The notes under the pieces were generated by a model that saw only the letters and a program-made list of their open reading frames with translations, did no database searches and had not been told where the DNA came from. The translations under genes were made by a program, and so were the position numbers. From UBA9647 sp963739335 (GTDB lineage: Bacteria; Bacteroidota; Ignavibacteria; UBA10030), in the NCBI GenBank assembly GCA_963739335.1, contig CAVUAC010000044.1, positions 62,001 through 126,000 of the forward strand: a DNA stretch of 64,000 nucleotides, written 5' to 3'. Below are positions 9,046-19,586 of the stretch, piece by piece; the first letter of the stretch is position 1; every line of letters begins with the position of its first letter.

Positions 9046-10341
9046 CTACCTTTGATCGACATGAGAGGCAATCGAACTTGAGTTGTTGTTCGGGTCTGCC
9101 GGCCAGAGAGAGTCGATCGCTGACAGAACCTGGTCCACGGAAATCGCTTTGATGCAGTGAGCGACACGCGCTTCACATCGATCAGCGCATGGTGCTGTTG
9201 GAACCATGGGCTGGAGGATTACCTTCCTCACATTCCATGGGCCGAAGCGCGCCGGAGAGGCGGCATCTGTCACCGAGCCTGAAAGCGGATGGCAGGAGAG
9301 TTCTACAACAGGTGTTCCCGCTGCCGCCGCAATGTGCATCAGACCAGAATCATTCCCAACGAAAACGACACATCGACTTATGATCGCTGCCGCTTGCCTA
9401 AGTGTTGTTTGACCTACCATATTCAAGACACCGCTCGCCAAAGAGCCTTCGAGAACGTTGCATATCTTTGTTTCCTGCTTGCTCCCCAGAAGGATTATGC
9501 CAACATCTCGGTGCTGTTTGATCGATTCTCCGACACGGGCAAAAGCCTCAAGCGGCCAAATTCTTCGAGGATGTCCTCCGCCTGGAGCAAGAGCGACGAG
9601 GAACCGCTTCCCGGCAGAACTACATACCGTTTCTGCAAACTCTGCGTCTTCACTCGAAAGCCACACCTCAGATGAGCAGGGTTTGGAATCTCCACCTAGG
9701 AATCGAATCAGATCAAGGTTCCGCTCAAACTCATGTTTTGGCTCACGGTTCTCAAGAAGCGTAGTGTATAATCGGTCAAATCCTCGGTTAAAACATTTTT
9801 TCCTCACATTGACTTGCTCAGAATAGGCAAGGCGTTGAAGCGCCCCTGAAAAGTATGTGAGGAACCCCGCATAATGGCCATCGGTGTCCCACCTTGGGTT
9901 AATTGCCAAATCGAAGTTATCGGGAGCAATGAATCGTCTGGCAAAAAGAACAGCGCGGAGCGGCACCGATATTGGTTGCATCAGCCGCAAGGAGTGTGCA
10001 TTGAACGATCTGAGTTCATCAACATACGGACACAGCTCCACAAGAACTGCAAGTTCTTTCTTGACGACAAGCACAATTCTCGCATTCGGATAGAGATCTC
10101 TGAGTGCTTTCAAGAACCCAGAGGTCATTACCAAATCTCCAACACCATCCAGACGAACCACAACAATTCTCTCCATCGTCCTAAGAGCAACGAGTTTTCG
10201 CTCAGTGCGCCGGATGGAGAAAAAGACGCGTCCCAGGACATAAGCAATGAAGGATTCAAGCCCCATGATGAGGCGAACGATCCACCAGTGCCACACCGTT
10301 GCTTGATCCAATTGTGCCGTCTGCTCGCTGGGTGTGCTCAT
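9046..10341 (-). CDS. Family 9 glycosyltransferase (ADP-heptose:LPS heptosyltransferase-like)
   Basis: The protein has 431 residues. An N-terminal hydrophobic stretch (HWWIVRLIMGLESFIAYVLG) precedes the Rossmann-type start IVVVRLDGVGDLVMTSGFLKAL. The C-terminal half has the family landmarks LVALAPGGGHPRRIWPLEAF and VGNDSGLMHIAAAAGTPVVEL, which bind the nucleotide-sugar donor. Enzymes of this family add heptose or related sugars to LPS core or other cell-surface glycans. It sits inside the polysaccharide locus, six bases after the upstream methyltransferase stop. The extra N-terminal hydrophobic region is longer than in WaaC/WaaF and may tether it to the membrane. Confidence 0.88.
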   Translation of the reverse strand: MSTPSEQTAQLDQATVWHWWIVRLIMGLESFIAYVLGRVFFSIRRTERKLVALRTMERIVVVRLDGVGDLVMTSGFLKALRDLYPNARIVLVVKKELAVLVELCPYVDELRSFNAHSLRLMQPISVPLRAVLFARRFIAPDNFDLAINPRWDTDGHYAGFLTYFSGALQRLAYSEQVNVRKKCFNRGFDRLYTTLLENREPKHEFERNLDLIRFLGGDSKPCSSEVWLSSEDAEFAETVCSSAGKRFLVALAPGGGHPRRIWPLEAFARVGESIKQHRDVGIILLGSKQETKICNVLEGSLASGVLNMVGQTTLRQAAAIISRCVVFVGNDSGLMHIAAAAGTPVVELSCHPLSGSVTDAASPARFGPWNVRKVILQPMVPTAPCADRCEARVAHCIKAISVDQVLSAIDSLWPADPNNNSSSIASHVDQR

Positions 10342-10347
10342 GCGCGG

Positions 10348-11013
10348 CTACTCTTTGATTCCGACACCGTATATGCACCATCCAAAAAGATTCCAGAATG
10401 ACGAGACAATGTATGTCGAATTTCCTGTCAGTACCCCGAATGGAATTACCAGGAAATCGAACGGGACTCGTACCCAGTTCCGCACTGTACCAACGCTCAC
10501 AACACGAAGCCCACAATAATAAGACAGATACTCGTATATCCCCTGCTTACTCCACGGCTTGAGGTGCGTTGGGTCGTCGTAAAAGTTAAATCTATTGTGC
10601 CGCTCTCTGTGGAAGCTGAACGATGGCGCCAACGCTGAATTCCAGTTGGGAGCCTCGACGAACATTTCGCCACCATGCTTCATCACCCGATTGATATCCT
10701 TGCCCAGCAGAAGAGGAGAGCTCAAATGCTCAATGACATGCGTCAGCACTACCGCATCAAAGTAGAAGTCAGGAAAAGGAAGAATCCCTTTATCGAGGTC
10801 AACTTCTGTGTAAGAGTAGAAAGCCGGCACTCTTTCCTTCGGCAGGATATCTACGCCGTACAGTTGAATGTGAGGGTGAATGGCTATTAACTTGGTTCCA
10901 TTGATCCCTTCGCCACACCCCAAGTCAAGCACTCTTGATGTTGGATTCAACGATCGAAAAAGTCGCATTCGCTGATCGAACCGTTTGATCTGGTTCTTGA
11001 GCAATTCCCTCAT
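10348..11013 (-). CDS. Class I SAM-dependent methyltransferase
   Basis: This 221-residue protein carries the SAM-binding motif I VLDLGCGEGINGTKLI near residues 28-43, an acidic end of strand two in YGVDILP, and VVLTHVIEHLSSP as the post-I/motif II region. The C-terminal part has aromatic, hydrophobic segments (FWNLFGWCIYGVG) that could contact membrane or lipid-linked substrate. Its place between two glycan-assembly genes suggests methylation of a sugar or of an intermediate of the polysaccharide. The ATG at 11013 is the first good start. The 203 bases upstream hold no convincing gene. Confidence 0.82.
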   Translation of the reverse strand: MRELLKNQIKRFDQRMRLFRSLNPTSRVLDLGCGEGINGTKLIAIHPHIQLYGVDILPKERVPAFYSYTEVDLDKGILPFPDFYFDAVVLTHVIEHLSSPLLLGKDINRVMKHGGEMFVEAPNWNSALAPSFSFHRERHNRFNFYDDPTHLKPWSKQGIYEYLSYYCGLRVVSVGTVRNWVRVPFDFLVIPFGVLTGNSTYIVSSFWNLFGWCIYGVGIKE

Positions 11014-11216
11014 CGCGAAGCCCTCTCTGAAAGAAGCGTGAACAACGAACCGTGATGTTTCCGCTCACTGTGAAAGCAAAGACATCCCCGCAGAGTGTGC
11101 GACACATCCCTCCTGTGACCATTCAAATGGAGGTTCATAAGACAACATCCGCCGGCTGATGTCCGGGCGGCGAAATCTGTTAAGCGCAAAGCTTGTTCCA
11201 CGGCAAGAGTACTCCA

Positions 11217-11993
11217 TCATTTCGTGCATTTGATATAACAGCTCGTCAGCAAGAATGTGCTCAGCCAGCGCTTCAAGCCACGAAGTATCCCAGACGAGCG
11301 CAATACTACAGGAAATGCAAAATCCGGTTGATCCACTAAAACACCGACAGTTCTGCAGACTTGCACGGAGCGAAACTGCCGCCGCAACTGAGCAACAACA
11401 TTTTTTTCCCTGAAATGATGCGGATGATTCTTATCAATCAGAAACAAGATGGGGCCAAGAACATGGAAGGGGCGATTGACAACGTGAACTGAGATCAGAA
11501 CCTCGCCCCCGCTGCGGCAAATTCTCTTGCACTCACTGATTACTTGATCGGGGTCCTCTACGTGATCAATCACGTTGGTGGAGTAGACAAAATCACAAAG
11601 ACCTTCACCCAACGGAATCGCCTCCGCCTTCGCTGCTATGTATTGGATATGCTCTTGCTGAGGAAGGGAACCAAACTGGATGTAGGTGTCCATCAAGGGA
11701 TCCACTCCGTAGATTCTTGCAGGCCTCCTCCCTGTTTTTGAAAAATGAACGTGAAATCCTCTCACGAGACCGTAAGGCCCACATCCGATATCTGCGATGG
11801 TTTTCTGAACGGGAGTGTCCATTGATTGTTCAAAGCGCTCAAGTGATTTCTTCGTGAACGCGTAAGCGGTTTCATCGGTGACCGGCCGGTATGTTGGAAG
11901 ATCGGTTCTCTTCTCAACATAGATCGCCTTCCAGAATCGTTCCTCATTTTTTTGGGCATTTCGCCAGGAGATTGCCATATGATATTCACTCAA
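11217..11993 (-). CDS. Class I SAM-dependent methyltransferase
   Basis: This 258-residue protein has motif I as KTIADIGCGPYGLVRGF near residues 65-80, then IYGVDPLMD, and NVIDHVEDPDQVISECKRI with CRSGGEVLIS, a typical Methyltransf_11 arrangement. It shares fold but little wording with the other methyltransferase in the locus, so the two probably have different sugar substrates. It is transcribed after the flippase gene, with a 68-base gap. An alternative start at MAISWRN (11978) is possible. The acceptor cannot be inferred from the sequence. Confidence 0.8.
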   Translation of the reverse strand: MSEYHMAISWRNAQKNEERFWKAIYVEKRTDLPTYRPVTDETAYAFTKKSLERFEQSMDTPVQKTIADIGCGPYGLVRGFHVHFSKTGRRPARIYGVDPLMDTYIQFGSLPQQEHIQYIAAKAEAIPLGEGLCDFVYSTNVIDHVEDPDQVISECKRICRSGGEVLISVHVVNRPFHVLGPILFLIDKNHPHHFREKNVVAQLRRQFRSVQVCRTVGVLVDQPDFAFPVVLRSSGILRGLKRWLSTFLLTSCYIKCTK

Positions 11994-12061
11994 GACAAAT
12001 TGACACGCTCATCAAGTCCGTCAAGTGGCCAGCGTCATCCTTCGCGATCGATATTCCGACT

Positions 12062-13477
12062 TTATCCGCCCGCGAATTGAAGCACAAAGCCACGAATTTC
12101 TTGAATCGTGACACTGCGAAGCAAAAGAAGCACGACAAAGTAGAGCAAAACACCGACAAGGATGAGAACAAAGAAATTCAATGGAAAGAACAATAAGAAT
12201 GCACCCATGATCATCGCTGCAATTAACGGCTTCACTGTCATTCTCAAGATATCGACCGATCGAACAAACTTGCAGGACCCAACAAAGAAACTGAGCACCG
12301 CAAACTCCGATACCAGCGCAATAATCGCCGGGGCAAGCACGCCAAGCATCGGTATCAAAGCCAGATTACCCACAACTGTTACGGTTCCCGCCATGGTGTA
12401 TCCAATGATGTACTTTCGTTCCAATCTTGCGGCAATCAAAGCGTTTTCAACCACCACTCGGTACAAAGTGATTGTTACAAGCCAAACAGATATTTGAAAG
12501 ACTATGATGGAATCCTGAAATGCCCCCGAATAAAGAAGACGAATAATAGACGGACCGACAATCGTACCTCCCACGCCCAACGGTAAGGCAAGTAAAACAA
12601 AGAACCGCATCAACTTTCTTAGCGCATCGGTAAACATCGTTGTGGACACTTGAAAAGCCTTCACCACTTGCGGAAGAATGGCATTGCTGGCAGCCGTCAC
12701 TCCGAATGCCGCAAGAAAAAGCACAATCTTGTTTGCGGCCGAGAAAACGCCCACATCTTTATCAGACAGGAAGAAACCTAATACCAGTGTCCCAAAATTA
12801 TAGTTGATTTGCGTAACCATCGATCCGGTTGCCAGAGGAAACGCACTTTTCACGGTGTTGCCAAATTCTCGCCATTCAATTCGCTCATATGATGCTCCAA
12901 ATCTCCTCACATAGAGCCAGATCAGAACTCCTGACGAAATCAAAAACCCCGCCACCGAGAAAGCAACGGCATAACTTAATTGACCTTGAGTGCGAAAGAA
13001 GAAATAGACAAGACCGGCAAAGACCAAGCCTTTCAACACCCTCCCCACACCGACATATTCCATCTTCTCCATTCCCTGGAAAACCCATTCAAGTGAAAGG
13101 GCATAGGGAAACAGTGCAACGCCCGAGATAAGGATAAGGAGTTTTGCTTCCTCAGCCTTTGGAAGCGACAAATCTACCAGGAGGAGGAGGAGAAAACACA
13201 CTGATGCAAAGATCAAACGTAGTGCTGTGATGTTCCATACAAGTTTTGGAACCAGCTTCTTCCCTTGCGCAATCGCACGCACACCGAAAGTCTGTAAACC
13301 AAAATCTGCAAGAAAAAGAAAGTAGAGCGCGAACACCTGTGCGAACGAGAATCTCCCAAATCCTTCAGGTCCAGAAATCCGCGCAATTTGAATAAAAGCC
13401 CATAGAGTAAAAAATTGACCAGCGACGCTGGAGAGAAAAAGCGAAAGAAAGTTTTTTATTATTTGTTTTGAAATCAA
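12062..13477 (-). CDS. Wzx-like polysaccharide flippase (MATE/MVF superfamily)
   Basis: This 471-residue protein is almost entirely hydrophobic, with about 12-14 predicted membrane segments. It begins KNFLSLFLSSVAGQFFTLWAFIQIAR, followed by the family's RISGPEGFGRFSFAQ segment. Such proteins move undecaprenyl-diphosphate-linked repeat units across the inner membrane. Its start overlaps the stop of the upstream polymerase/ligase gene by four bases, matching the classic Wzx-Wzy pairing and coupled translation. Base composition appears more AT-rich than the flanking sugar-synthesis genes, a usual trait of wzx and wzy genes that change by transfer. Confidence 0.9.
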   Translation of the reverse strand: MISKQIIKNFLSLFLSSVAGQFFTLWAFIQIARISGPEGFGRFSFAQVFALYFLFLADFGLQTFGVRAIAQGKKLVPKLVWNITALRLIFASVCFLLLLLVDLSLPKAEEAKLLILISGVALFPYALSLEWVFQGMEKMEYVGVGRVLKGLVFAGLVYFFFRTQGQLSYAVAFSVAGFLISSGVLIWLYVRRFGASYERIEWREFGNTVKSAFPLATGSMVTQINYNFGTLVLGFFLSDKDVGVFSAANKIVLFLAAFGVTAASNAILPQVVKAFQVSTTMFTDALRKLMRFFVLLALPLGVGGTIVGPSIIRLLYSGAFQDSIIVFQISVWLVTITLYRVVVENALIAARLERKYIIGYTMAGTVTVVGNLALIPMLGVLAPAIIALVSEFAVLSFFVGSCKFVRSVDILRMTVKPLIAAMIMGAFLLFFPLNFFVLILVGVLLYFVVLLLLRSVTIQEIRGFVLQFAGG

Positions 13478-14814
13478 CCCGATCGCCTTTCGCCCTGTAA
13501 TCGTTCCCTTGCAGGATTGCCAAAATGCTCCGGGTTGTCATCAGCCGAGCGCGCGACCGCAACAAGTGTTAACGAAATCGCTAATTCCGTCCAGAGCAGT
13601 TCACCGTACCAATAATCGGTAGTGCTCAAAACAACAAAGTAAGCGATTGTGCCCCACCAATACACCTCCATCAAGGGTTCTTTCCTGCGGTATCTATTCA
13701 TTTTCCTCAGGATGGAAAAAATGAACCAGAAAAACGGGAGACAGCCAACCAAACCAACGTCGGTAAGAAAGGTGAGCCAGATGTTCAAAGGCGAAGCCAT
13801 GATGGTTCGATCCAATCCGCCCAGTTTCGGATATATGAATGCATAGCCGCCTGGTCCCAGGCCGAACCATAAATTTTCCCAGAAGACAGTTACTCCAGTG
13901 TAAAGGCGGAAGAGCCTGTCTATGGTTGAAGGATCTTGTAACGCCAGCACACGATCAAGCCGGGATAAGACAATACCACCAATCAAGACGAGAGATGCCG
14001 CCGCTGCAACAAGAATTAGCACCATGTGCTTGAGGAAGCGAAATCCGCCTCTCTTCCTCAGGGTATCGACCAAATAGAGGATGGCAACAACGGCAAGAGA
14101 AAGAATTGCCGTGAAAGAGAGGTTTACGACAACTGCAAGCGATATGACGAGCAGAATAATCCAATCGAAGAAATCGTCAAAGATCCTCTGTGCCGACAAC
14201 TTTGCAGCAACAATTTTCGCCATCAGGGGGGTAAGATAGAGTCCAAACCATGCGGGTTCATTGAAAACGGAGGTTGCTCGATAGATTCTTTCTGCGCCCA
14301 GGCGGAAGAAACTGGACTTTTCGGCGAATGAAGCGTTCGTGGGGTCAATTGCAGAAAAACCACTGTAACCAACGACAACAACGGCAACATACTGAATGAC
14401 TCCAAACAACGCTAAGAGACTACCTATGAGCATCTGAGCCCTAAGGATCTTCAAAAATGTACTTTTGGGCTCAGTCACCAGGAAGGACGAACATACGATG
14501 AAAAGGCCTGAAACATAAATGATTCGCAGCAACGTGGTGACAGCTCTATCGCCCTGCGTTCTGCCTAACCATGAGCCTCCTGGATCCGCAATGATGATAT
14601 ACATAGTTGAGAGTGTATAGACTGAGACAAATAAGACGAGCCAAACAGAGCTTCGTTCAAACCAAAACGTACCACCTTCTATAAGCAGGCTGCAATACAA
14701 ATAGAGGAACATCAACATCACAATCCACATGGCAAGCGTGTCTCGTCCAAACGCGACGGCAAACATAAAAAAAGGAGAGCTCAGGACAAGAAGATATAGC
14801 AGTAAACGCTTCAT
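13474..14814 (-). CDS. O-antigen polymerase/ligase family protein (Wzy/WaaL-like)
   Basis: The protein has 446 residues with about 10-12 membrane helices. A large periplasmic loop contains RATSVFNEPAWFGLYL, which matches the R..S.F..PN..G type motif of the Wzy_C/O-antigen ligase family, and a later FGLGPGGYAF segment is also typical. Wzy polymerises flipped repeat units in the periplasm, while WaaL joins the chain to lipid A core. Pairing with a flippase and a Wzz protein favours polymerase, but the motif does not decide. Its stop overlaps the flippase start. An arginine-rich soluble tail ends the protein. Confidence 0.85.
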   Translation of the reverse strand: MKRLLLYLLVLSSPFFMFAVAFGRDTLAMWIVMLMFLYLYCSLLIEGGTFWFERSSVWLVLFVSVYTLSTMYIIIADPGGSWLGRTQGDRAVTTLLRIIYVSGLFIVCSSFLVTEPKSTFLKILRAQMLIGSLLALFGVIQYVAVVVVGYSGFSAIDPTNASFAEKSSFFRLGAERIYRATSVFNEPAWFGLYLTPLMAKIVAAKLSAQRIFDDFFDWIILLVISLAVVVNLSFTAILSLAVVAILYLVDTLRKRGGFRFLKHMVLILVAAAASLVLIGGIVLSRLDRVLALQDPSTIDRLFRLYTGVTVFWENLWFGLGPGGYAFIYPKLGGLDRTIMASPLNIWLTFLTDVGLVGCLPFFWFIFSILRKMNRYRRKEPLMEVYWWGTIAYFVVLSTTDYWYGELLWTELAISLTLVAVARSADDNPEHFGNPARERLQGERRSG

Positions 14815-15170
14815 TGGAGATCGTTGTCTTCTCTGTCTGATCGTATTGACAAACGAAACGTACGCAGCTGTTTAGGGCGAATTGCAGAGACTATACAACA
14901 CCTCCAAAATACCGGGGGTCGCGATAATCGACCTGCGAGTGAAGATCCATAGACCGTCCATCATGCCTAAGAGAGATCAGCTTCCGCAACAGGAAACAGC
15001 GTTGGCATTGACTTCTACAAACGTGTTCTTGACCGCCAGAATCCATAAGTCGGCTCGCTCCGGCGGTAGTTCTAAAGTCTGCATTTCTTTCAAACCATTT
15101 CAACGTAGTCGAACTCATCTCTGTATCATCGGTCGGTATGCCATTCGCTGGACCCCGCGCGACAGTGATA
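14815..15170. other. 356-base gap between chain-length and polymerase genes
   Basis: No recognisable full gene is present, although both neighbours run in the same direction. The only coding-like signal is a 35-codon minus-strand frame at 14977-15084 (listed separately), followed in a second frame by a further stretch ending near 14891. No terminator hairpin or promoter was found. The stretch may be the decayed or frame-broken remnant of a small gene. Confidence 0.4.
14977..15084 (-). CDS. Possible 35-residue small protein
   Basis: A minus-strand ATG at 15084 opens 35 codons starting MQTLELPPERADLWILAVK and ending NAVSCCGS before a TGA. Its composition is protein-like (a proline/glutamate start, a hydrophobic WILAV core and a CC pair near the end) and it lies in the same direction between the Wzz-like and Wzy-like genes. 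No ribosome-binding site is obvious and I do not recognise a family. A one-base shift near its end would extend it into a frame ending at 14891, so it may be the start of a frame-broken protein of about 70 residues. Confidence 0.25.
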   Translation of the reverse strand: MQTLELPPERADLWILAVKNTFVEVNANAVSCCGS

Positions 15171-16433
15171 TCATTTCAATAGGTTCCGCAGGTTCAATAA
15201 CTGTCGAATCTGCCTGATCTTGTTCTTATTGGTCTCAGGTGCTCCAATCCAGGCTCGCTCGAGTCCATCCAACAGGAAAGTCAGCAAGATTCCAATGATG
15301 ATGCTCACCAGGAAGACAATCGCGGTGATAAGCAGTCTCCTTGGCTTCGAAGCCTTCTCGGGAGGAACAGCGTTATCGAGTACGAGCACCGATGGGGTGT
15401 CTCTCTGCTCTTCAATCTTCGCCTGCTCGAACAACGGAAGTATCAATTCCAGGATTTTGCCCTGGAGCTCCACCTCTCTGTACAATCTGAAATACTGCAC
15501 GCCCAGCTCAGGGGCCTTGTCAAACGGCGGAAAGATCTGGAATCGGTCGCTCTTTCCGCCCTCTCCAAGCTGGAGGATCGACATCTGATGACGCAAGGCA
15601 TTCAACTCTAACAATGTCTGCCCACGAAGCTCGTTGTTGGGAGTCGTTGTCTTTTCAAGCATCCCCAGCTGGATCTCCTTCAGCGCAATTTGTGATTGGA
15701 TCGCGCCTGCTGCCTCGATAGCCGCCTTCATCTGATCTGGAACCGAGTAGATGCCAGACTTTTTCTGAAATATCTTCAGACTGTCCTCTGCAGATTGCAA
15801 GTCACGGAGGTTCTGACGATATCGTTGCTCGAGGAACTCGCGGTTGCTCTTTGCCTCCGCAACGGACATCTCCAGGTAAATCTTGTTGAGCGTTTCAACG
15901 AGAAAGTTCGCCATGTCTGCCGCACGCTGACGATCAGTGTCGTAGACGCTCACCTCAAGCGATACTTCTTCTTTGCCGAGAGCGATCGTCAAATTCTCTT
16001 CGAGTTCCTTGCGAGCATCGATCTTGTTGTCGGCATGGTACAGCTTCATGAGATCGAACCGATCGATCACGGCGTCAAAGCAGCTTCGGCTCTTGAGGAT
16101 TGTCTGAAACTGCGACAAATCGTCCGAGCCTCCTCCAGCAAGGCCGAGGCTTCTGAGGGGAGAGGTCGTCCGCATGACCGAACTCAGCAAACCGAGCGAA
16201 TTCTTCTGTTTCGGCGGCATGATCACGGCTGTGGCTTTATACCACTTCGACATCAGGAGAAAAAGGATGATCACTGCCAGCAGCACGCAGACCAGGACGA
16301 AGCGAAAGAGAAACCTCCTGTGCTTTGTGATGACGACGAGATAGTCCAGCACATTGACATATCTGAGATCGGCCGATCGTTCACCGCCCTGCATATCGCT
16401 CATATTCATTGGAGTAAGTCCTCCTTCGCTCAA
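15171..16433 (-). CDS. Wzz/GumC-like polysaccharide chain-length determinant
   Basis: This 420-residue inner-membrane protein has a first transmembrane helix near residues 42-62 (FRFVLVCVLLAVIILFLLM). A periplasmic Wzz domain follows (WYKATAVIMPPKQ), then a long coiled-coil region with EFLEQRYRQNLRDLQSAEDSL. A proline-rich ...AVPPEKASKPRR segment leads into a second helix near residue 375. This is the classic PCP arrangement controlling modal polymer length. No Wzc-type tyrosine kinase domain or tyrosine-rich tail is present, so it is a kinase-free type. It lies between the SLBB export protein and the polymerase. The cytoplasmic N-terminus has a possible later start at MNMSDMQ. Confidence 0.9.
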   Translation of the reverse strand: MSEGGLTPMNMSDMQGGERSADLRYVNVLDYLVVITKHRRFLFRFVLVCVLLAVIILFLLMSKWYKATAVIMPPKQKNSLGLLSSVMRTTSPLRSLGLAGGGSDDLSQFQTILKSRSCFDAVIDRFDLMKLYHADNKIDARKELEENLTIALGKEEVSLEVSVYDTDRQRAADMANFLVETLNKIYLEMSVAEAKSNREFLEQRYRQNLRDLQSAEDSLKIFQKKSGIYSVPDQMKAAIEAAGAIQSQIALKEIQLGMLEKTTTPNNELRGQTLLELNALRHQMSILQLGEGGKSDRFQIFPPFDKAPELGVQYFRLYREVELQGKILELILPLFEQAKIEEQRDTPSVLVLDNAVPPEKASKPRRLLITAIVFLVSIIIGILLTFLLDGLERAWIGAPETNKNKIRQIRQLLNLRNLLK

Positions 16434-16613
16434 TTCTTCTGATTAGCTCACGAGCTACGATCTTTTCAACAAGCGAACGATGATGTCCTTCGTCATCGCA
16501 ACTGTGGTTGTTATCGATACAAGATCTGGTAACTGAAATTCGAGATTACACACTCATCGCCGCGTGCCGGGAGAAATCAAAATGAAATACCACGTGAGAC
16601 CGCGTGTCGGTGA

Positions 16614-18351
16614 CTACTTTGAGACTTGATTAACGATATATATCGCCGTGATCACTGAAGCAATCACCCCGATGAGATCCCGCGCAATACTGAAGTAATA
16701 GTAAAACTCCCGTCTGGGCCTCTTCGGCACCCAGATTTGGTCGCCTGGTTCAATGGTTGTGTCCCCCGGATCCACCCACTCGAGCGTGGCGTTCTTAATG
16801 ATCTTTGTCTCACTTTCATCGGCATACTCAGAGAAACCACCTGACTTCTGAATGTAGTGCCGATAGTCGGCACCGGGGATAAATGGAAGATGACCCGGAT
16901 TCGCTACCTGCCCCCCGACGATGACTGTGTGCATGTCTGATGGAACAAAAATGACATCACCGTTTTGCAGTATGATATCCTGTGTCGAGTCCTTCGTGTT
17001 GAACAGCTTTACAAAGTCAACAACCACTGGCTGACGTCCAAGCTCTACGTTAGCAAAAAAATAGATGCTGTCTGCCAGATTGAGTCTATGGGAACGAAGG
17101 TTCCTGGCCACTTCGATTTTCGAGTCTACGGCACGAAAAAGCTCTTCCTGTTTCCGTAAGACCGTCGATCCTGAGAGCAATGCTCTTGCCGTGAAGCCTC
17201 CGGCATCGCCGATGACCTTCGACAGTTTTGTATTGCTCGAAGATATGGGATAGTATCCGGGCGATCTCACCTCACCAAGAACCTGAACGCGATAATCCAG
17301 GTATCTCGGTGGAGACCTCACTCACGGTAACTCGATCTCCTCTGCGAAGAGGTATGTTTGCCCGCAGCCGATCTTTTACGAGATTCAATGAAAATTCTTC
17401 GGCAATTTCGCCACGATCGTTCATTCGGAGCACGTTTACTTTCGAAAGGTCGCTCAGCGGTGTTACTCCTTGAGCGATGAGGAGGGCATCGAACAAGCTA
17501 TCGCCTTCCGCATATTCGAATTTCCCCGGGGCGTTGACTGCACCGTACACTGCTATGAAGTTTCTATCCCAAAGTCTTCGGGGAATGAAAACGATATCTC
17601 CCTCGAGGAGAAATGGATTGTACCGATCGTTCATGGTGGCATAGAACTTCGGTATGTCAACTCGTACCGTGTCGCCTCCACGCCGAATCAGGAGGATATT
17701 CCGCGTGGAGATATTGTTGAATATCTCCGCAACTTGATTCATCTTCGGATCGTTGTACACACTCTGATTCGCCTGCATTTCCTCTTTCTTTGTCGTTGCC
17801 TGAACAGTCACCGTTGCAGAAGGCAGAAACACTCTGCTCGCCTGCACGACAACTTTTTCCACACGGTCGACAGGCGTCGCACGATATTGTCCCTGATTCA
17901 GAACGGTGCCTGTAACAGTGATGATGAACGACCGTGGTGAGATGAGCGTCGTCGTCACACTTGTTGAAAGATACTTGCTCTTGAGGGCGGAACTGACTTT
18001 TTCCTTTACATCACAGAGTTTGGTATCCGCAACTTTCAGTTCTCCAACCGTCGGTATGATCAACGTCCCTTCAGGCGTGACGGTGAGCGTATACGAGAAG
18101 CTATTAGCTCCCCAGAGCGATACGGAGAGAATATCTCCGGGCCCAACGACATATCGTGTTTGGTCAATCGGAGCTTCAAGGGGGGAAGAGGAAACCTCAG
18201 TTGGAGGCGATAGCTTTCCCACCATTTCTTCGAACATCGATTTCGAGGAACCCTTCTGCGCTTTTTCCAGCGCCTGTGCATTGCCGGTTTCAAAGCAGGC
18301 CAAGCACAACGACAGCACGGCGACGAGATGAATCTTGCTCTTCATGGTCAT
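16614..18351 (-). CDS. SLBB-domain polysaccharide export protein (Wza-like, frameshifted near 17305)
   Basis: Two frames joined near 17298-17310 give about 578 residues. The start MKSKIHLVAVLSLCLACF is a signal peptide; the cysteine may allow lipidation. A Poly_export domain follows (RYVVGPGDILSVSLWG near 70) and then at least three SLBB repeats, marked by VTGTVLNQGQYR, VYGAVNAPGKFEYAEGD, VLGEVRSPGYYPIS and VGGQVANPGHLPF. The break falls between VSTEIPG and YLDYRVQVLGEV. The extreme C-terminus has a hydrophobic helix (LIGVIASVITAIYIV), as expected for an outer-membrane spanning segment. The protein should form the outer-membrane exit pore for the polysaccharide and work with the downstream Wzz-like protein. 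Confidence 0.88.
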
Positions 18352-18362
18352 TGCACATCTCC

Positions 18363-19460
<1,098 letters not shown>

Positions 19461-19586
19461 GGATGAATGCCGGTTGAATAGTTAATTGGTGATTGGTGAC
19501 TGGCAGTGAGGCCGCAACCTGCATGCCGCACTCTGTCTACTGTCTTCCGTTTTCCCCAATCAGAATTCGACAATCCCAAATCCCTC

